Source: JBNRMR01 sp050942895 (GTDB lineage: Bacteria > Bacillota > Clostridia > Christensenellales > UBA1750). Taken from it: DNA of 64,000 nt. Every line of letters begins with the position of its first letter. Within the stretch, counting starts at the first letter, position 1. Below the pieces are notes generated by a model. That model was given only the letters and a program-made list of their open reading frames with translations. It made no database searches and was not told the DNA's origin. The position numbers were made by a program, and so were the translations under genes. The DNA lies in assembly GCA_050942895.1 (NCBI GenBank), contig JBMNOE010000004.1:1-64000 (forward strand). Direction: 5' to 3'. Shown here in pieces: positions 53,204-62,147 of the stretch.

Positions 53204-53647
53204 ATGAAAAACGGCATAGAGGTATCATTTTATCAGGAAGCACAGGGGCTTGATCTTATTTACGCGGTTATAATCGCCAGGCACGAAGGCAAGTGGGTGC
53301 TTTGCCGTCACAGGGATAGGCAGACTTTGGAGGTTCCCGGCGGCCATATCGAGGAGGGGGAAAGCCCCATGCAGGCCGCAGGGAGGGAGCTGTACGAGGA
53401 AACGGGAGCGACAAGGAGCAGGCTAACGTTCATATGCGAGTATAGCGTTAAAAGGCCGGACGGAGCCGGGGCCATGGGGGCGCTGTTTTTCGCGGAGATC
53501 GAGGAACTTGGCCCGCTGCCGGAGAGCGAAATCGCCCAGGTATTCTTGCTGGACGAGTTTCCGGGGCCGGAAAGGCTGACATACCCGGAGATACAGCCCT
53601 TGCTGATGAAGCATGTGATGAAAGATGTCGACAAAGCGCAGATATAG
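53204..53647 (+). CDS. NUDIX hydrolase
   Basis: A protein of about 147 residues with a full NUDIX box: GGHIEEGE then RELYEETGA, giving the E-x7-R-E-x2-E-E pattern that binds Mg. Similar to YtkD-type (8-oxo-)dGTP hydrolases, with RHRDRQTLEVPGG before the box. The start is uncertain: ATG 53204 lacks a clear ribosome site, while GTG 53183 lies right after AGAAGGAA. A terminator follows directly. Confidence 0.87.
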   Translation: MKNGIEVSFYQEAQGLDLIYAVIIARHEGKWVLCRHRDRQTLEVPGGHIEEGESPMQAAGRELYEETGATRSRLTFICEYSVKRPDGAGAMGALFFAEIEELGPLPESEIAQVFLLDEFPGPERLTYPEIQPLLMKHVMKDVDKAQI

Positions 53648-53649
53648 AA

Positions 53650-53677
53650 AAAAGCGGAGGGCTACCCTCCGCTTTGC
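53650..53677. terminator. Terminator between NUDIX and VOC genes
   Basis: AAAGCGGAGGG / CCTCCGCTTT stem around CTAC, with A-rich and T-containing flanks. It separates the convergent genes. Confidence 0.7.
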
Positions 53678-53692
53678 CTACAGCAGCGTTCT

Positions 53693-54091
53693 TTAATGAC
53701 CATAAGTTAAAAGCCAGCGGATGCCAAACTTATCCGTTAAATCTGTCATTTGACTGCACCACTCGCACGGAGCCAACGGGCAATGGATCTGCGCCTTTTC
53801 TTTCAGCGCATGGTAAGCGGCAGTTAAAGATTGCTCGTCGTCAAAATTCAGCCAGAACTGCATGTTGTTTTTTCTTTCAAAGTCTGCAATATAACGCGGT
53901 GTATCCTTTATTGTTAAAATATCGCTTATCGCCAAGACGGTTTTATTGTTTATAACAATTTCCGCATGTGCATAAAAATTATCGCCGTCATTGGCCTTGA
54001 AACAATTTTTCGCAGACGCATTAAAAGCTTTGCAATAAAAGTCTACAGCTTCCATGCTGCCTGGCAAGTAGGCCATAAAAACCATTTTCAT
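53693..54091 (-). CDS. VOC-superfamily (PhnB/YjdN-like) protein
   Basis: A 132-residue vicinal-oxygen-chelate fold protein of the PhnB/YjdN type: FMAYLPGSMEAVDFYCKAF, then AHAEIVINNKTVLAISD, QFWLNFDDEQSLTAAYHAL and DKFGIRWLL. Such proteins are small metal-binding or antibiotic-binding domains; many lack a known substrate. Codon use is somewhat richer in A/T than in its neighbours, so it may have been acquired. It lies four bases downstream of the Ldh gene. Confidence 0.85.
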   Translation of the reverse strand: MKMVFMAYLPGSMEAVDFYCKAFNASAKNCFKANDGDNFYAHAEIVINNKTVLAISDILTIKDTPRYIADFERKNNMQFWLNFDDEQSLTAAYHALKEKAQIHCPLAPCEWCSQMTDLTDKFGIRWLLTYGH

Positions 54092-54095
54092 TTTT

Positions 54096-55181
54096 TTATG
54101 CTTTTTTTATGCAGTCGGTCACGCGCTCTGTGGGGATGCCGAATTTCTCGCACAGGATCCTGATATCATTGAGGACGCCGTCGCCGCAGCCGATGCCATT
54201 CTCGCGGAAGAAGTCCTCATTCTCGTATTCTATCTCGCCTGAATAATACAGGCGTTCCACATCCGGGCGGACGGGGTTTGCCTTTATCCTGTCGATAAGG
54301 CTGTCTATTCTTTGGGTAAAATCATCATAGTCGGTGAACTTGGAGACATCCAGTGCCACGAAGAAATGGCCCACATCCTGCTTTTGCTTCATGTTGCCGT
54401 AAAGATTGGGCAGATCAGGATTGGATAGGCCGGCGGAAAGCTCGCTGCACATTATGGCTACCATCATCGTCAGCGCGCTGCCCTTATATGTGCCGAAGGG
54501 GAGCATCACGCCGCTTAAGGCCTCCTTGGGATCGGTGGTGGGATAGCCATCCTTTGTGACAGCCCAGCCCTCGGGGATGTCCGTGCCCTCAATATCGGCC
54601 AGGTTGATTTTGCCCCTTGCCACTACCGATGTGGCCGCGTCGAACACAAGCGGCCGGTACTTTTTCGCCGGGACGACTATGCATATGGGATTTGTGCCGA
54701 ACATGGGCTCCATTCCTCCCCAGGGAGCGATGGAGGGCGGCGCTGTTGTGAAAGACATGCCGATCATGCCCTTTTCGGCGGCCATAAAGGCGTAATAGGC
54801 GGCAATGCCGTAGTGGTTGGAGTTGCGCACGGCTGCTGCTGCGATGCCGTATTTCTCCGCCCGGGCGATGCAGTCCTCCATGGCGAGAGTGCTTACCACA
54901 ACGCCCATGCCGTTGTCGCCATCGAAGGTAACGGCGGCGGGGGCCTCCTTGACGATTCTGATATCGGGGTTGGGGTTTATGAGCCCGTTTGCGACCCTGG
55001 TGCAGTAGACCATCATCCGGCTTATGCCATGGGATGAAATGCCCCGAAGGTCTGCCATCAGAAAGTTGTCGGTCACCGCATCGGCGTGCTCCTTGCTCAG
55101 GCCCGCTTTTTGGAAAATTTCCGATACCAGAGAGAAGATTTTGTCGTAATGGAGATAGTTCTTGAAAGTTTCTCTTGCCAT
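54096..55181 (-). CDS. Ldh-family (malate/L-lactate-type) NAD(P)H oxidoreductase
   Basis: A 361-residue member of the Ldh/YlbC/ComC-type dehydrogenase family (allD, dpkA, mdh2), distinct from Rossmann lactate dehydrogenases. The N-terminal helices have DNFLMADLRGISSHGISRM with the catalytic His, and ATTSVV-type and GTNPICIVVP segments bind NAD(P). The substrate may be malate, lactate, ureidoglycolate or a cyclic imino acid. A promoter lies upstream, and the gene is followed by the VOC gene. Confidence 0.92.
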   Translation of the reverse strand: MARETFKNYLHYDKIFSLVSEIFQKAGLSKEHADAVTDNFLMADLRGISSHGISRMMVYCTRVANGLINPNPDIRIVKEAPAAVTFDGDNGMGVVVSTLAMEDCIARAEKYGIAAAAVRNSNHYGIAAYYAFMAAEKGMIGMSFTTAPPSIAPWGGMEPMFGTNPICIVVPAKKYRPLVFDAATSVVARGKINLADIEGTDIPEGWAVTKDGYPTTDPKEALSGVMLPFGTYKGSALTMMVAIMCSELSAGLSNPDLPNLYGNMKQKQDVGHFFVALDVSKFTDYDDFTQRIDSLIDRIKANPVRPDVERLYYSGEIEYENEDFFRENGIGCGDGVLNDIRILCEKFGIPTERVTDCIKKA

Positions 55182-55224
55182 GTTGGCCTCCTTGTTCGGC
55201 TGTCAAGCTAATATATACGAATAA

Positions 55225-55252
55225 ATTATACACCAATTAAAATGAAAATCAA
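55225..55252 (-). promoter_or_regulatory. Probable promoter of the Ldh-VOC unit
   Basis: On the minus strand: TTGATT (55252-55247), 16 bp, TATAAT (55230-55225), about 45 bases ahead of the Ldh start. Confidence 0.65.
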
Positions 55253-55357
55253 CAAAAACGAACGATAAAAAATGGGCGGTAAAAGGCTGCGATAAACGTT
55301 CTTGGCAACATTTCTCAAAGGACGGTCGTTTTTAGTGATGGGTAAACCAATGAATTA

Positions 55358-56275
55358 ATGGAGTGTAAAAAAGAAAAAATGAAAGAAATGAAAAAAATGA
55401 AAACGCAATTTAGGGTTCTGTGCTGTCTGCTTGCGATGGCGCTGCTGATGGCGCCGGCCCTTGCAGGGGCGCAGTCCGGCGGTATGCTGGTTTTGGGCAA
55501 TGACCTGAGCGAAAGCCAGCGGGGAAAAGTGCTGGGGCTTCTGGGTTTCAGCTCCGCCCAGGAGGCCGACCAGGTGCTATATGTCACCATAGATGACGAA
55601 AAAGCACTTCTCGGCGGGCTGGTGTCGGCGGATAAGATCGGTAGCCGCTCTATTTCAAGCGCCAGGGTCAATCTCTTGGAGGAAGGCTCCGGTATAAAGG
55701 TAAAGAGCCACAACATCACCTATATCACCGATGCAATGTACGCCTCGGCGCTTATCACCGCCGGTGTGGAAAACGCGGATGTTATTATCGCCGCGCCGAC
55801 GAATGTTTCCGGAACGGCGGCTCTTGCGGGGATATTCAAGGCATATGAAGTGGCGGCCAACATCACTTTGGATTCGGTGGCCAAGGCTGTTGCAAGCGAG
55901 GAACTGCTGCTTTCGGGCGAGCTGGCGGAATTCATCGGCTCGCAGGAAGCGGTCAGGCTCATCGCCGACCTTAAAAAGATGGTTATCGACAACGGCTGGG
56001 ACAATATTGAAACAATACGCCCCGCTGTGGTGGACATGGCCCAGCGCATGAACATAAGCCTTACCGACGCCCAAATCGACCAGGTGGCGAATCTCCTGCT
56101 GAAGTTTTGCTCGCTGGACATGAGCGCGGAGGATATCGCCGCCCAGCTTCAGGGCATACTCAACACGGTCAGCACAGCGGCAAGGGCCCAGTCAAAGGTG
56201 ACTGAATTTGTTGGCAAGGTGGGCGAAACTTTTGCCGCCATCGGAAACTGGATCGCCGGGCTTTTCAGGAGATAA
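55358..56275 (+). CDS. DUF1002 exported protein
   Basis: A 305-residue secreted protein. A lysine-rich N-terminus and hydrophobic core (VLCCLLAMALLMAPALAGAQ) form a signal peptide cut after AGA or thereabouts, with no lipobox. The DUF1002 domain follows: DLSESQRGKVLGLLG, YVTIDDEKALL, HNITYITDAMYASALITAGVENADVIIAAP and GTAALAGIFKAYE. Function unknown. Several Met codons cluster at the start; the first is taken for lack of a clear ribosome site. Confidence 0.87.
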   Translation: MECKKEKMKEMKKMKTQFRVLCCLLAMALLMAPALAGAQSGGMLVLGNDLSESQRGKVLGLLGFSSAQEADQVLYVTIDDEKALLGGLVSADKIGSRSISSARVNLLEEGSGIKVKSHNITYITDAMYASALITAGVENADVIIAAPTNVSGTAALAGIFKAYEVAANITLDSVAKAVASEELLLSGELAEFIGSQEAVRLIADLKKMVIDNGWDNIETIRPAVVDMAQRMNISLTDAQIDQVANLLLKFCSLDMSAEDIAAQLQGILNTVSTAARAQSKVTEFVGKVGETFAAIGNWIAGLFRR

Positions 56276-56321
56276 CTGCGCCTCTGGTTTGCTGTATATA
56301 TGAAAAGGATGGATTGGCAAT

Positions 56322-57101
56322 ATGAAAAGCCATATGGAAAAGATCCGTGAGGAGTTCACAAAGCAGGCCGAGAGCTTTGATCAATACCAAAAATCATTTT
56401 CGCGTGAGGAGCACAGCCGCTTCGTGATCAACAATATGGCACTATTAAAGAGCGATATCGTCCTTGAAGTCGCAGCGGGAACCTGCGCCTTCGGCAGAGA
56501 GATTGCGCCCCATGTCAAGGAAATAGTGGAGCTGGATTCAACCGAGGCCATGCTGGAGGTGGGCAGAAGGGAAGGGGAGAAAGCCGGCATCAGCAATGCG
56601 GTCTATGTAAACGGTCTTGCAGAGGAACTGCCCTTTGCGGGTGGGAGCTTTGATGTGGTGGTATCCCGGCTGGCATTTCACCATTTTGAGGATGCCAAGG
56701 CTCCTTTTAGCGAGATGCACCGGGTGCTGAAGGAAGGCGGAAGGCTCGCTGTTGTGGACATGGAGGCGCGGGAGGAATCCCTGCGAAAGACTGCCGATTC
56801 CCTTGAAAGGCTGCGGGACCCCTCGCATGTGCGCTGCCTTGCGAGGGAGGAATTCACAGATATGGCGCGAAGACATGGTATGCAGATGGAACACTGCGAG
56901 ATGATCCGCGTGCCCGTGAAGCTTGCGGATTGGCTGGAGCTGACTAAAACGCCGGAGGCAACGCGTCGGTTTATCACGGCGGCGATGGAGGATGAAATCT
57001 GCGGCGGTGAAAAGACCGGATTTGAGCCCTACGCAAGGGAAGGCGACATATACTTTGATCATCTCTGGCTGCAGATAATAGCAAGAAAGCAGAGCGAATA
57101 A
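56322..57101 (+). CDS. UbiE/Methyltransf_11-type SAM methyltransferase
   Basis: A 259-residue methyltransferase with motif I VLEVAAGTCAFGREIAPHV, the acidic residue in VELDSTEAML, and DVVVSRLAFHHFEDA and VLKEGGRLAVVDMEA. The layout is that of small-molecule methyltransferases. The substrate is unknown. AAGGATGG precedes the start. A strong terminator follows. Confidence 0.9.
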   Translation: MKSHMEKIREEFTKQAESFDQYQKSFSREEHSRFVINNMALLKSDIVLEVAAGTCAFGREIAPHVKEIVELDSTEAMLEVGRREGEKAGISNAVYVNGLAEELPFAGGSFDVVVSRLAFHHFEDAKAPFSEMHRVLKEGGRLAVVDMEAREESLRKTADSLERLRDPSHVRCLAREEFTDMARRHGMQMEHCEMIRVPVKLADWLELTKTPEATRRFITAAMEDEICGGEKTGFEPYAREGDIYFDHLWLQIIARKQSE

Positions 57102-57120
57102 AACAAAAACGCAAAAACGC

Positions 57121-57152
57121 AAAAACGGCGGGGGAAACTCCGCCGTTTTTTA
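57121..57152. terminator. Terminator between methyltransferase and GNAT genes
   Basis: AAAACGGCGG / CCGCCGTTTT with a short GGGAAACT loop and a T run; it may act in both directions. Confidence 0.75.
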
Positions 57153-57181
57153 TAATGCCATAATGCAGCGATAAGCGCGCG

Positions 57182-57682
57182 CTATTTTGCATTCTGTGGC
57201 AAGGGCTTGCCATTGGAAGACCGAAAAGTGTGCCTCATGGGGGTAAAGCGAAGGCCGTTTACTATTTGCTCGCTGTCCGTATCCACAAAGCCCAGCCTGC
57301 GGTAAACTTCCACTGCGTACGGCGATGAATTTACAGTCATTTTATCAAAGGAACTGTTTTCGATATAGAAGCCGACCGCCGTGCGGAAAAGGCTTTTTGC
57401 GATACCCCTTCGGTGGTATTCCTTATCCACAAACAAAAGCGAGATATGGCAAGGGGGTCTTGTAGCTATGGCTCCAACAAGCCTATTATCGCGCCAACAG
57501 CCCCAAAACAGCAGTTCCCGGCGGCTCATTCGCTCTTTCACGGACTGCGCCGCTATGAAGCTTTGAAACTCCTTTATTCCTTCATCGGTATAATCCGGCG
57601 CTTCAAACTCTTCAAAAACACGCCAAATTAAACCCAACACGCCGGACTTTTCCAACATATCCACGGTGATTGCTTTTATCAA
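57182..57682 (-). CDS. GNAT-family acetyltransferase
   Basis: A 166-residue GNAT protein. The acetyl-CoA-binding motif A is seen in ISLLFVDKEYHRRGIAKSLF, with the VNSSPYAVEVYRRLGF segment following. N-terminal residues 1-60 form the substrate side, FEEFEAPDYTDEG. Substrate unknown. Confidence 0.87.
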   Translation of the reverse strand: MIKAITVDMLEKSGVLGLIWRVFEEFEAPDYTDEGIKEFQSFIAAQSVKERMSRRELLFWGCWRDNRLVGAIATRPPCHISLLFVDKEYHRRGIAKSLFRTAVGFYIENSSFDKMTVNSSPYAVEVYRRLGFVDTDSEQIVNGLRFTPMRHTFRSSNGKPLPQNAK

Positions 57683-57758
57683 ATCGACACCTCGCTGGCA
57701 TACTTAAAGGGCAAGCGGCTTTTATTTCGCCGCAGTGCTTTCCGGAAAAACGGGAGAA

Positions 57759-58529
57759 TTATGGCTGATAATCCGGGCTCGGCGCAGCGCCCCTGCCGCT
57801 GACATCAAGATAGAAGGAGGCTCTTGCTGCTTCCATATATGGGTTAAGCCACAAAAAGCCTATGCCGAGTGTGAATGAAGCCAGTATGGCCCAGCCTATG
57901 AAGCTTAATTCCAGCACGAATAGGCGGCCCTTATTGCCGTTCATCATATCCTTGGAGATGTCAACGGCTTCGCGGATGCCTATATCCGGGTTTTCAGACA
58001 TTATGTAGGGGGCCATTGAATAGCGGTAGGCGGCAATTATGCCGGGAATAATCAGTAGCAGCGACCAAAGGAAGATGAAAAGTCCTGTGAAAAGGCTGAG
58101 CCCCCATGCCTTAAGCCAGATAGTAAAGCGGCTGAAGATCATATCAACCCTTACGGCTTCGCGCCTTATGAGGGATGTATAATACAACTTATGCCCCAGT
58201 GTTGCGCTGGCGCCGATGATGGACCAGGCCAGAGAAAATACAAATATCACAATTGCGGATGTGGCCAAAATGCTGGACAGTATATAAGAATAGGGGGCTG
58301 CGGTTATGTCGGGGAAATTGCCGGAGAAATTATCGGCGAAATTATCCATGAAGATTGAGTTTCCGCCGGTAGATGAGTTAAGACCGTTAAATAAGTTGTA
58401 GCTAAAGCTGCTCCCGGATGAGTCGCCGCCCAATAGCACGACTATGAGGGAAACCACCAGGGAGATGCCCCATTTGCCGCGAAGGGAGTCCAGTGCGTCA
58501 CGCTTGAAATCTGCCGATCTTTTATACAT
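57759..58529 (-). CDS. DUF975-family membrane protein
   Basis: A 256-residue membrane protein with the DUF975 hallmark N-terminus MYKRSADFKRDALDSLRGKWG, four or more spans, and the conserved IPGIIAAYRYSMAPYIMSENPDIG and AVDISKDMMNGNKGRLFVLELSFIGW segments near the C-terminal side. Function unknown. It is monocistronic and divergent from the MFS gene, with the second repeat element between. Confidence 0.9.
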   Translation of the reverse strand: MYKRSADFKRDALDSLRGKWGISLVVSLIVVLLGGDSSGSSFSYNLFNGLNSSTGGNSIFMDNFADNFSGNFPDITAAPYSYILSSILATSAIVIFVFSLAWSIIGASATLGHKLYYTSLIRREAVRVDMIFSRFTIWLKAWGLSLFTGLFIFLWSLLLIIPGIIAAYRYSMAPYIMSENPDIGIREAVDISKDMMNGNKGRLFVLELSFIGWAILASFTLGIGFLWLNPYMEAARASFYLDVSGRGAAPSPDYQP

Positions 58530-58571
58530 GCATTTACCTCCAGCTGTTTTTTATAAGTAATTATTACAGTT

Positions 58572-58735
58572 TTGATTGACCGTTTTCTTGGCCGTTGCCG
58601 AAGCCCGCCGGCCCGCGATTTCCTTCGGAAATTGCTAAACTTATTATACCATGTTTGTCGGCGTGCAAATGACGGGTATCGCCCGCCGACCCGCGATTTC
58701 CTTCGGAAATTGCTAAACTTATTATACCATGTTTT
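58572..58735 (+). repeat. Copy 2 of the ~160-bp repeat element
   Basis: Two units at 58603-58656 and 58681-58734, nearly identical to each other: GCCCGCCGRCCCGC, then the hairpin GCGATTTCC-TTC-GGAAATTGC, TAAACTT, ATTATACCATGTTT. The left flank TTGACCGTTTTCTTGG resembles that of copy 1. The stem has C-G where copy 1 has G-C, while the TTC loop is unchanged. It again lies in a divergent intergenic region. No other copies were seen in the window. Confidence 0.78.
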
Positions 58736-58791
58736 ACTTTATCTCAGGGTAAAATCGGCGTAAAAACAAAAAACGTTTTTAAGGCGCTCGC

Positions 58792-58820
58792 TTGATATAT
58801 GCTTGACATTGTGCTATAAC
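58792..58820 (+). promoter_or_regulatory. Probable promoter of the MFS gene
   Basis: TTGATA, 17 bp, TATAAC, about 33 bases ahead of the MFS start and downstream of the repeat element. Confidence 0.6.
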
Positions 58821-58852
58821 TGGAATGTTAAGACTTTCGGGGGTAAGATCAT

Positions 58853-60019
58853 ATGGCCATCAAGCGGTTTCGCGTTGTAATTTTCTATATTGTCATTTCT
58901 ATGTTCTGGATGAGCATGTATGTATACGTGCCAAACCTTTCCTCCTACAGCAGCAAGGTTATAGGCGCAAGCGATACAATGGTTGGCAGCATCATCGGTA
59001 TCTATGGGCTGACGCAGCTTTTGCTCAGAGTTCCCCTTGGGATATTGAGCGACAAGCTGGGCAGAAGGAAAATATTCGTGGTGCTGGGCTGCGCTGTCAG
59101 CGCCATCAGCGCTATGGGCCTGGCCCTTTCGAGGGGCCCCGTGGGCATGCTTTTCTTCCGAGGCCTTGCAGGCGTGGCGGCCAGCGCATGGGTGACATTC
59201 ACTGTGCTTTTTTCCAGCTATTTTGATGCCGATGAAGCGCCCAAGGCCATGCTTACAGCCATGATATGCAACAACCTGGGCCAGATGACCGCAACGCTCC
59301 TTGGAGGAGTGGTTTCCGAGCGGCTGGGAAGCGTGAGCCCCTTTTGGTTTTCGGCGATAACCGGCATGATTGCGGTTTTGCTCAGCCTTTTCGTAATGGA
59401 AAAAAGGCCCGAGACATCAAAGAGCCTTAAGGTTGTGGACCTTCTAAAGGTGGGCACCGACAAGCAGCTTCTTGTGGTTAGCGGCCTTGCGGTGCTGTAT
59501 CAAGTCATAAACCAGGGGACAACCTTCGGCTTTACGCCCAAGCTTTTGATGGAGATAGGCGGAACGGACTTTCAAAAAGGCCTTTTAAACAGCGTATCAA
59601 TTTTTGGCATGGCGATAATGTCGCTTATAACATCGAATATTTTGATAAAAAAAATGCCCCCGCGATATTGCATCTGGATCGGCCAGGCTATGACCGCATC
59701 GGCTGCTTGCTTGATTCCTATTATCGGCAAAACGGTGCCGGTGGTGTTCGTGCTGCAATTCATATTGGGCATGGGCAACGGCCTTTCGTTCCCGTTGATG
59801 ATGGGCATGGCCATAAAGAATATATCACCGGAAAAGCGCGGCGCGGCGATGGGCTTCTTCCAGTCAATATATGCCCTGGGCATGTACATAGGGCCTCAGT
59901 TGGTGGGAATTTTAAGCGATGAGTTCAACTTGGGCGTGGGCATATTCTGCGTGGGGCTGCTGGGCTTTGCAGGTTTCGCGATCGCTCTTTTCGCCCTGCG
60001 GGAAAAGCAGGCGGTCTGA
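58853..60019 (+). CDS. MFS transporter
   Basis: A 388-residue transporter of 12 spans. The loop 2-3 motif is GILSDKLGRRKIF, preceded by IIGIYGLTQLLLRVPLG. The second half has GNGLSFPLMMGMAIKNISPEKRGAAMGFFQ, the usual loop 10-11 region. Likely an exporter of a small compound; the substrate is not evident. A probable promoter lies directly upstream. Confidence 0.9.
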   Translation: MAIKRFRVVIFYIVISMFWMSMYVYVPNLSSYSSKVIGASDTMVGSIIGIYGLTQLLLRVPLGILSDKLGRRKIFVVLGCAVSAISAMGLALSRGPVGMLFFRGLAGVAASAWVTFTVLFSSYFDADEAPKAMLTAMICNNLGQMTATLLGGVVSERLGSVSPFWFSAITGMIAVLLSLFVMEKRPETSKSLKVVDLLKVGTDKQLLVVSGLAVLYQVINQGTTFGFTPKLLMEIGGTDFQKGLLNSVSIFGMAIMSLITSNILIKKMPPRYCIWIGQAMTASAACLIPIIGKTVPVVFVLQFILGMGNGLSFPLMMGMAIKNISPEKRGAAMGFFQSIYALGMYIGPQLVGILSDEFNLGVGIFCVGLLGFAGFAIALFALREKQAV

Positions 60020-60046
60020 CGGAGAACGCCGGGGTGCTGCCCGCAG

Positions 60047-60333
60047 CTATTCTATTTCCTTATCGCGCTGCCCGACATAGCGCCTGTATTCTATCGGCGT
60101 TCCCTTTTTTGGGGCGACATCCATCTCGGCGGCAGCGGCAAGAGATTTGATCTTCCCGCTGATTACTGGCTGAAGGCAGAAGGGCACATGATCGCCATGA
60201 TAGCGACACATTCTGTGCACTTGCCATGCCAGTCGCAAAGGGTGTTGGGGCAGGTGCAGCGGGTGACGGAGGGATCTGCCGCCAATTCACGGTTTTTTAA
60301 AACAAGCTGATAATATTCATCTTTGGTTCCCAT
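60047..60333 (-). pseudogene. Small cysteine-rich protein, frameshifted
   Basis: From ATG 60333 (AAGGGG upstream) the frame reads MGTKDEYYQLVLKNRELAA, then RCTCPNTLCDWHGKCTECVA. It then leaves the family pattern; a second frame picks it up as RYHGDHVPFCLQPVISGKIK through to the stop at 60047. The joined product of about 95 residues matches a cysteine-rich Clostridia family with a CTCPN - C-x-WHG-x-C-x2-C - HR..GD.VP.C pattern that may bind zinc. A small deletion near 60207, perhaps about 10 bases, explains the shift. Function unknown. Confidence 0.65.
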
Positions 60334-60374
60334 AGAAATGATCCCCTTCAATAAGCTTATATTAATGGGAACGG

Positions 60375-62147
60375 CTAGAGTGCGCTTAGCCTTTCGGCGA
60401 TCTCGTCGAAGTAATCCTTGGCCTGCTTGGCGCTTTGAAGGATCTCGTCCTCGGCCTTTTGCCTGTCGCCCATCAGCCCCGTGAACTGGCTGACTTTAAG
60501 GCCCAAGGCATCCTGCACGTTCCTGTCACTGCCCTCGGCGGCCACCAGATAGTAGCAGAGGACGGAGTCATCCTGGCCCATCCTGTGGGCGCGGTCCTCC
60601 GCCTGTGAGTGCACCGCCGGGGACCAGTCCAGCTCGCCGAATACCACGCAGCTTGCCCGCTGCAGGTTCAGCCCTGAAGCGGCCCTAAGGGATATGCAGC
60701 AGATGTCTGTCTTTCCGCCCATAAAGCTTTCAACGGCCTTGTCCTTTTGGGCGCCCGTTTCCCTGCCGGTGACGAAAACAGGCCTTAAGGGCTTTAGATA
60801 TTTCCTGTAGGCGTCCATCACGGCATGATGGTGGGCAAACAGCAGCACTTTTTCGCCGCCCTGCACAAGTGTGCTGACATAGGCGCAGACATACTCAGCC
60901 TTGGCAAGGCCGGTGGCCTGCCTATCCATGCGGCTGATCTGGTCGATCAAAAGCGCCCGCTGGGAATCATTTGTCTCCTCGCTGAGCTTTGTGAGCAGCA
61001 GCTTCACGCCCTTCATGCCGCTTTCATATATGCTGCTGGAGAAATCCACCTCGTGGACGAGCCGTCTTTTGGGCGGCAACTGCGGCAGCACTTCTTCCTT
61101 GGTGCGCCGAAGGATAAGCCCCTCGTTCCTAAGATGCTCCCCCAGAAGCTCCGGCTTGGAGACGATGTTGTTGCCATAGCCGTGACACCACTGGCGGGAA
61201 AAGCTCTCCCAGCTTCCAAGAGCTTGAAATTCAAGTATGTTTATAACATTCCATATCTCGCCGCCGCGGTTGTAAATGGGCGTGCCTGAAAGACCGATGG
61301 CGTTTTTGCAACTTTCGGAAAGCAGGCTTGCGCCGCTGTATTTCTCCGTGCCGCTGTGGCGCAATTCCTGGATTTCATCGAAAACCGCACAGGCAAAGCC
61401 ATACTTGGGCAGCTCCTGCTTCCATTTGCGCAAAAGCAGATAATGAACTATGTATATATCCGCCTGGGGCAGAGGATAGGGCTTTAGACCCTTTATCTCA
61501 TGGATGACGGGCTCGCGGCCGTCGATGACGAGAAAGCGGCGAATCTCCCGCTGCCAGTTGCGGATAAGATGGGGCGGCACCACCACGATGGCGGGGAAAA
61601 GTTTTTCGTGGGCCAAAAAGGCAAGGGCCTGAACAGTCTTTCCAAGGCCCATCTCGTCGGCCAGCAAAGCGCGCTCATTTTGCAAAAGGAAGCCCACGCC
61701 CTCCTGCTGGAAGGGGCGCAGCTCGCCGCTGAATACGCTTTCGTCCGGCGAAACGGCGATGGGATGCAGCGACGCCTCCTGCCGCCTGATGGCCCAACTG
61801 CGGGTCTTGTCCAGCCAGGAGAACCAAAGCTCCCTGTCACGCTGGGCGATCTCCAGAGGATAGCGCAGCATCAGCCAGTTGAGATTGCCCACCACGCGCC
61901 TGCTGGCGGCGAAGCGGGCGGTGTCCCTGGTTCTGCCCTCGCAGCCGGGGAAAAGCAGCTTTGCCATGCGGCAGACCTCTGGCGAGCCCTTTATAACGAA
62001 GCATTTCTGCCGCCGGTTATATGAAAGACTGCCATGGGTTAAAGCGTTGGGCGGAATATCAGCGAGATAGGGCGGGTAGTTTGGTTCCCGCGGCTCCTCG
62101 TAATAGTCGATGTCGATATCATTTTCAAAGCTCAGGGGTTCGTTCAA
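60375..62147 (-). CDS. SNF2-family DEAD/DEAH helicase-like ATPase
   Basis: A 591-residue SNF2/SWI2 ATPase. After an N-terminal region of about 150 residues (with LSYNRRQKCFVIKG, as in small phage and SMARCAL1-like enzymes) comes motif I LLADEMGLGKTVQAL, Walker B FDEIQEL in place of DEAH, motif III LSGTPIYNRGGE, and motif VI QAEDRAHRMGQ. It would move on duplex DNA rather than unwind it. The TTG start at 62147 overlaps the stop of the nuclease gene and has GGGGGGTGG before it. No methylase or specificity gene is nearby. Confidence 0.88.
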   Translation of the reverse strand: MNEPLSFENDIDIDYYEEPREPNYPPYLADIPPNALTHGSLSYNRRQKCFVIKGSPEVCRMAKLLFPGCEGRTRDTARFAASRRVVGNLNWLMLRYPLEIAQRDRELWFSWLDKTRSWAIRRQEASLHPIAVSPDESVFSGELRPFQQEGVGFLLQNERALLADEMGLGKTVQALAFLAHEKLFPAIVVVPPHLIRNWQREIRRFLVIDGREPVIHEIKGLKPYPLPQADIYIVHYLLLRKWKQELPKYGFACAVFDEIQELRHSGTEKYSGASLLSESCKNAIGLSGTPIYNRGGEIWNVINILEFQALGSWESFSRQWCHGYGNNIVSKPELLGEHLRNEGLILRRTKEEVLPQLPPKRRLVHEVDFSSSIYESGMKGVKLLLTKLSEETNDSQRALLIDQISRMDRQATGLAKAEYVCAYVSTLVQGGEKVLLFAHHHAVMDAYRKYLKPLRPVFVTGRETGAQKDKAVESFMGGKTDICCISLRAASGLNLQRASCVVFGELDWSPAVHSQAEDRAHRMGQDDSVLCYYLVAAEGSDRNVQDALGLKVSQFTGLMGDRQKAEDEILQSAKQAKDYFDEIAERLSAL

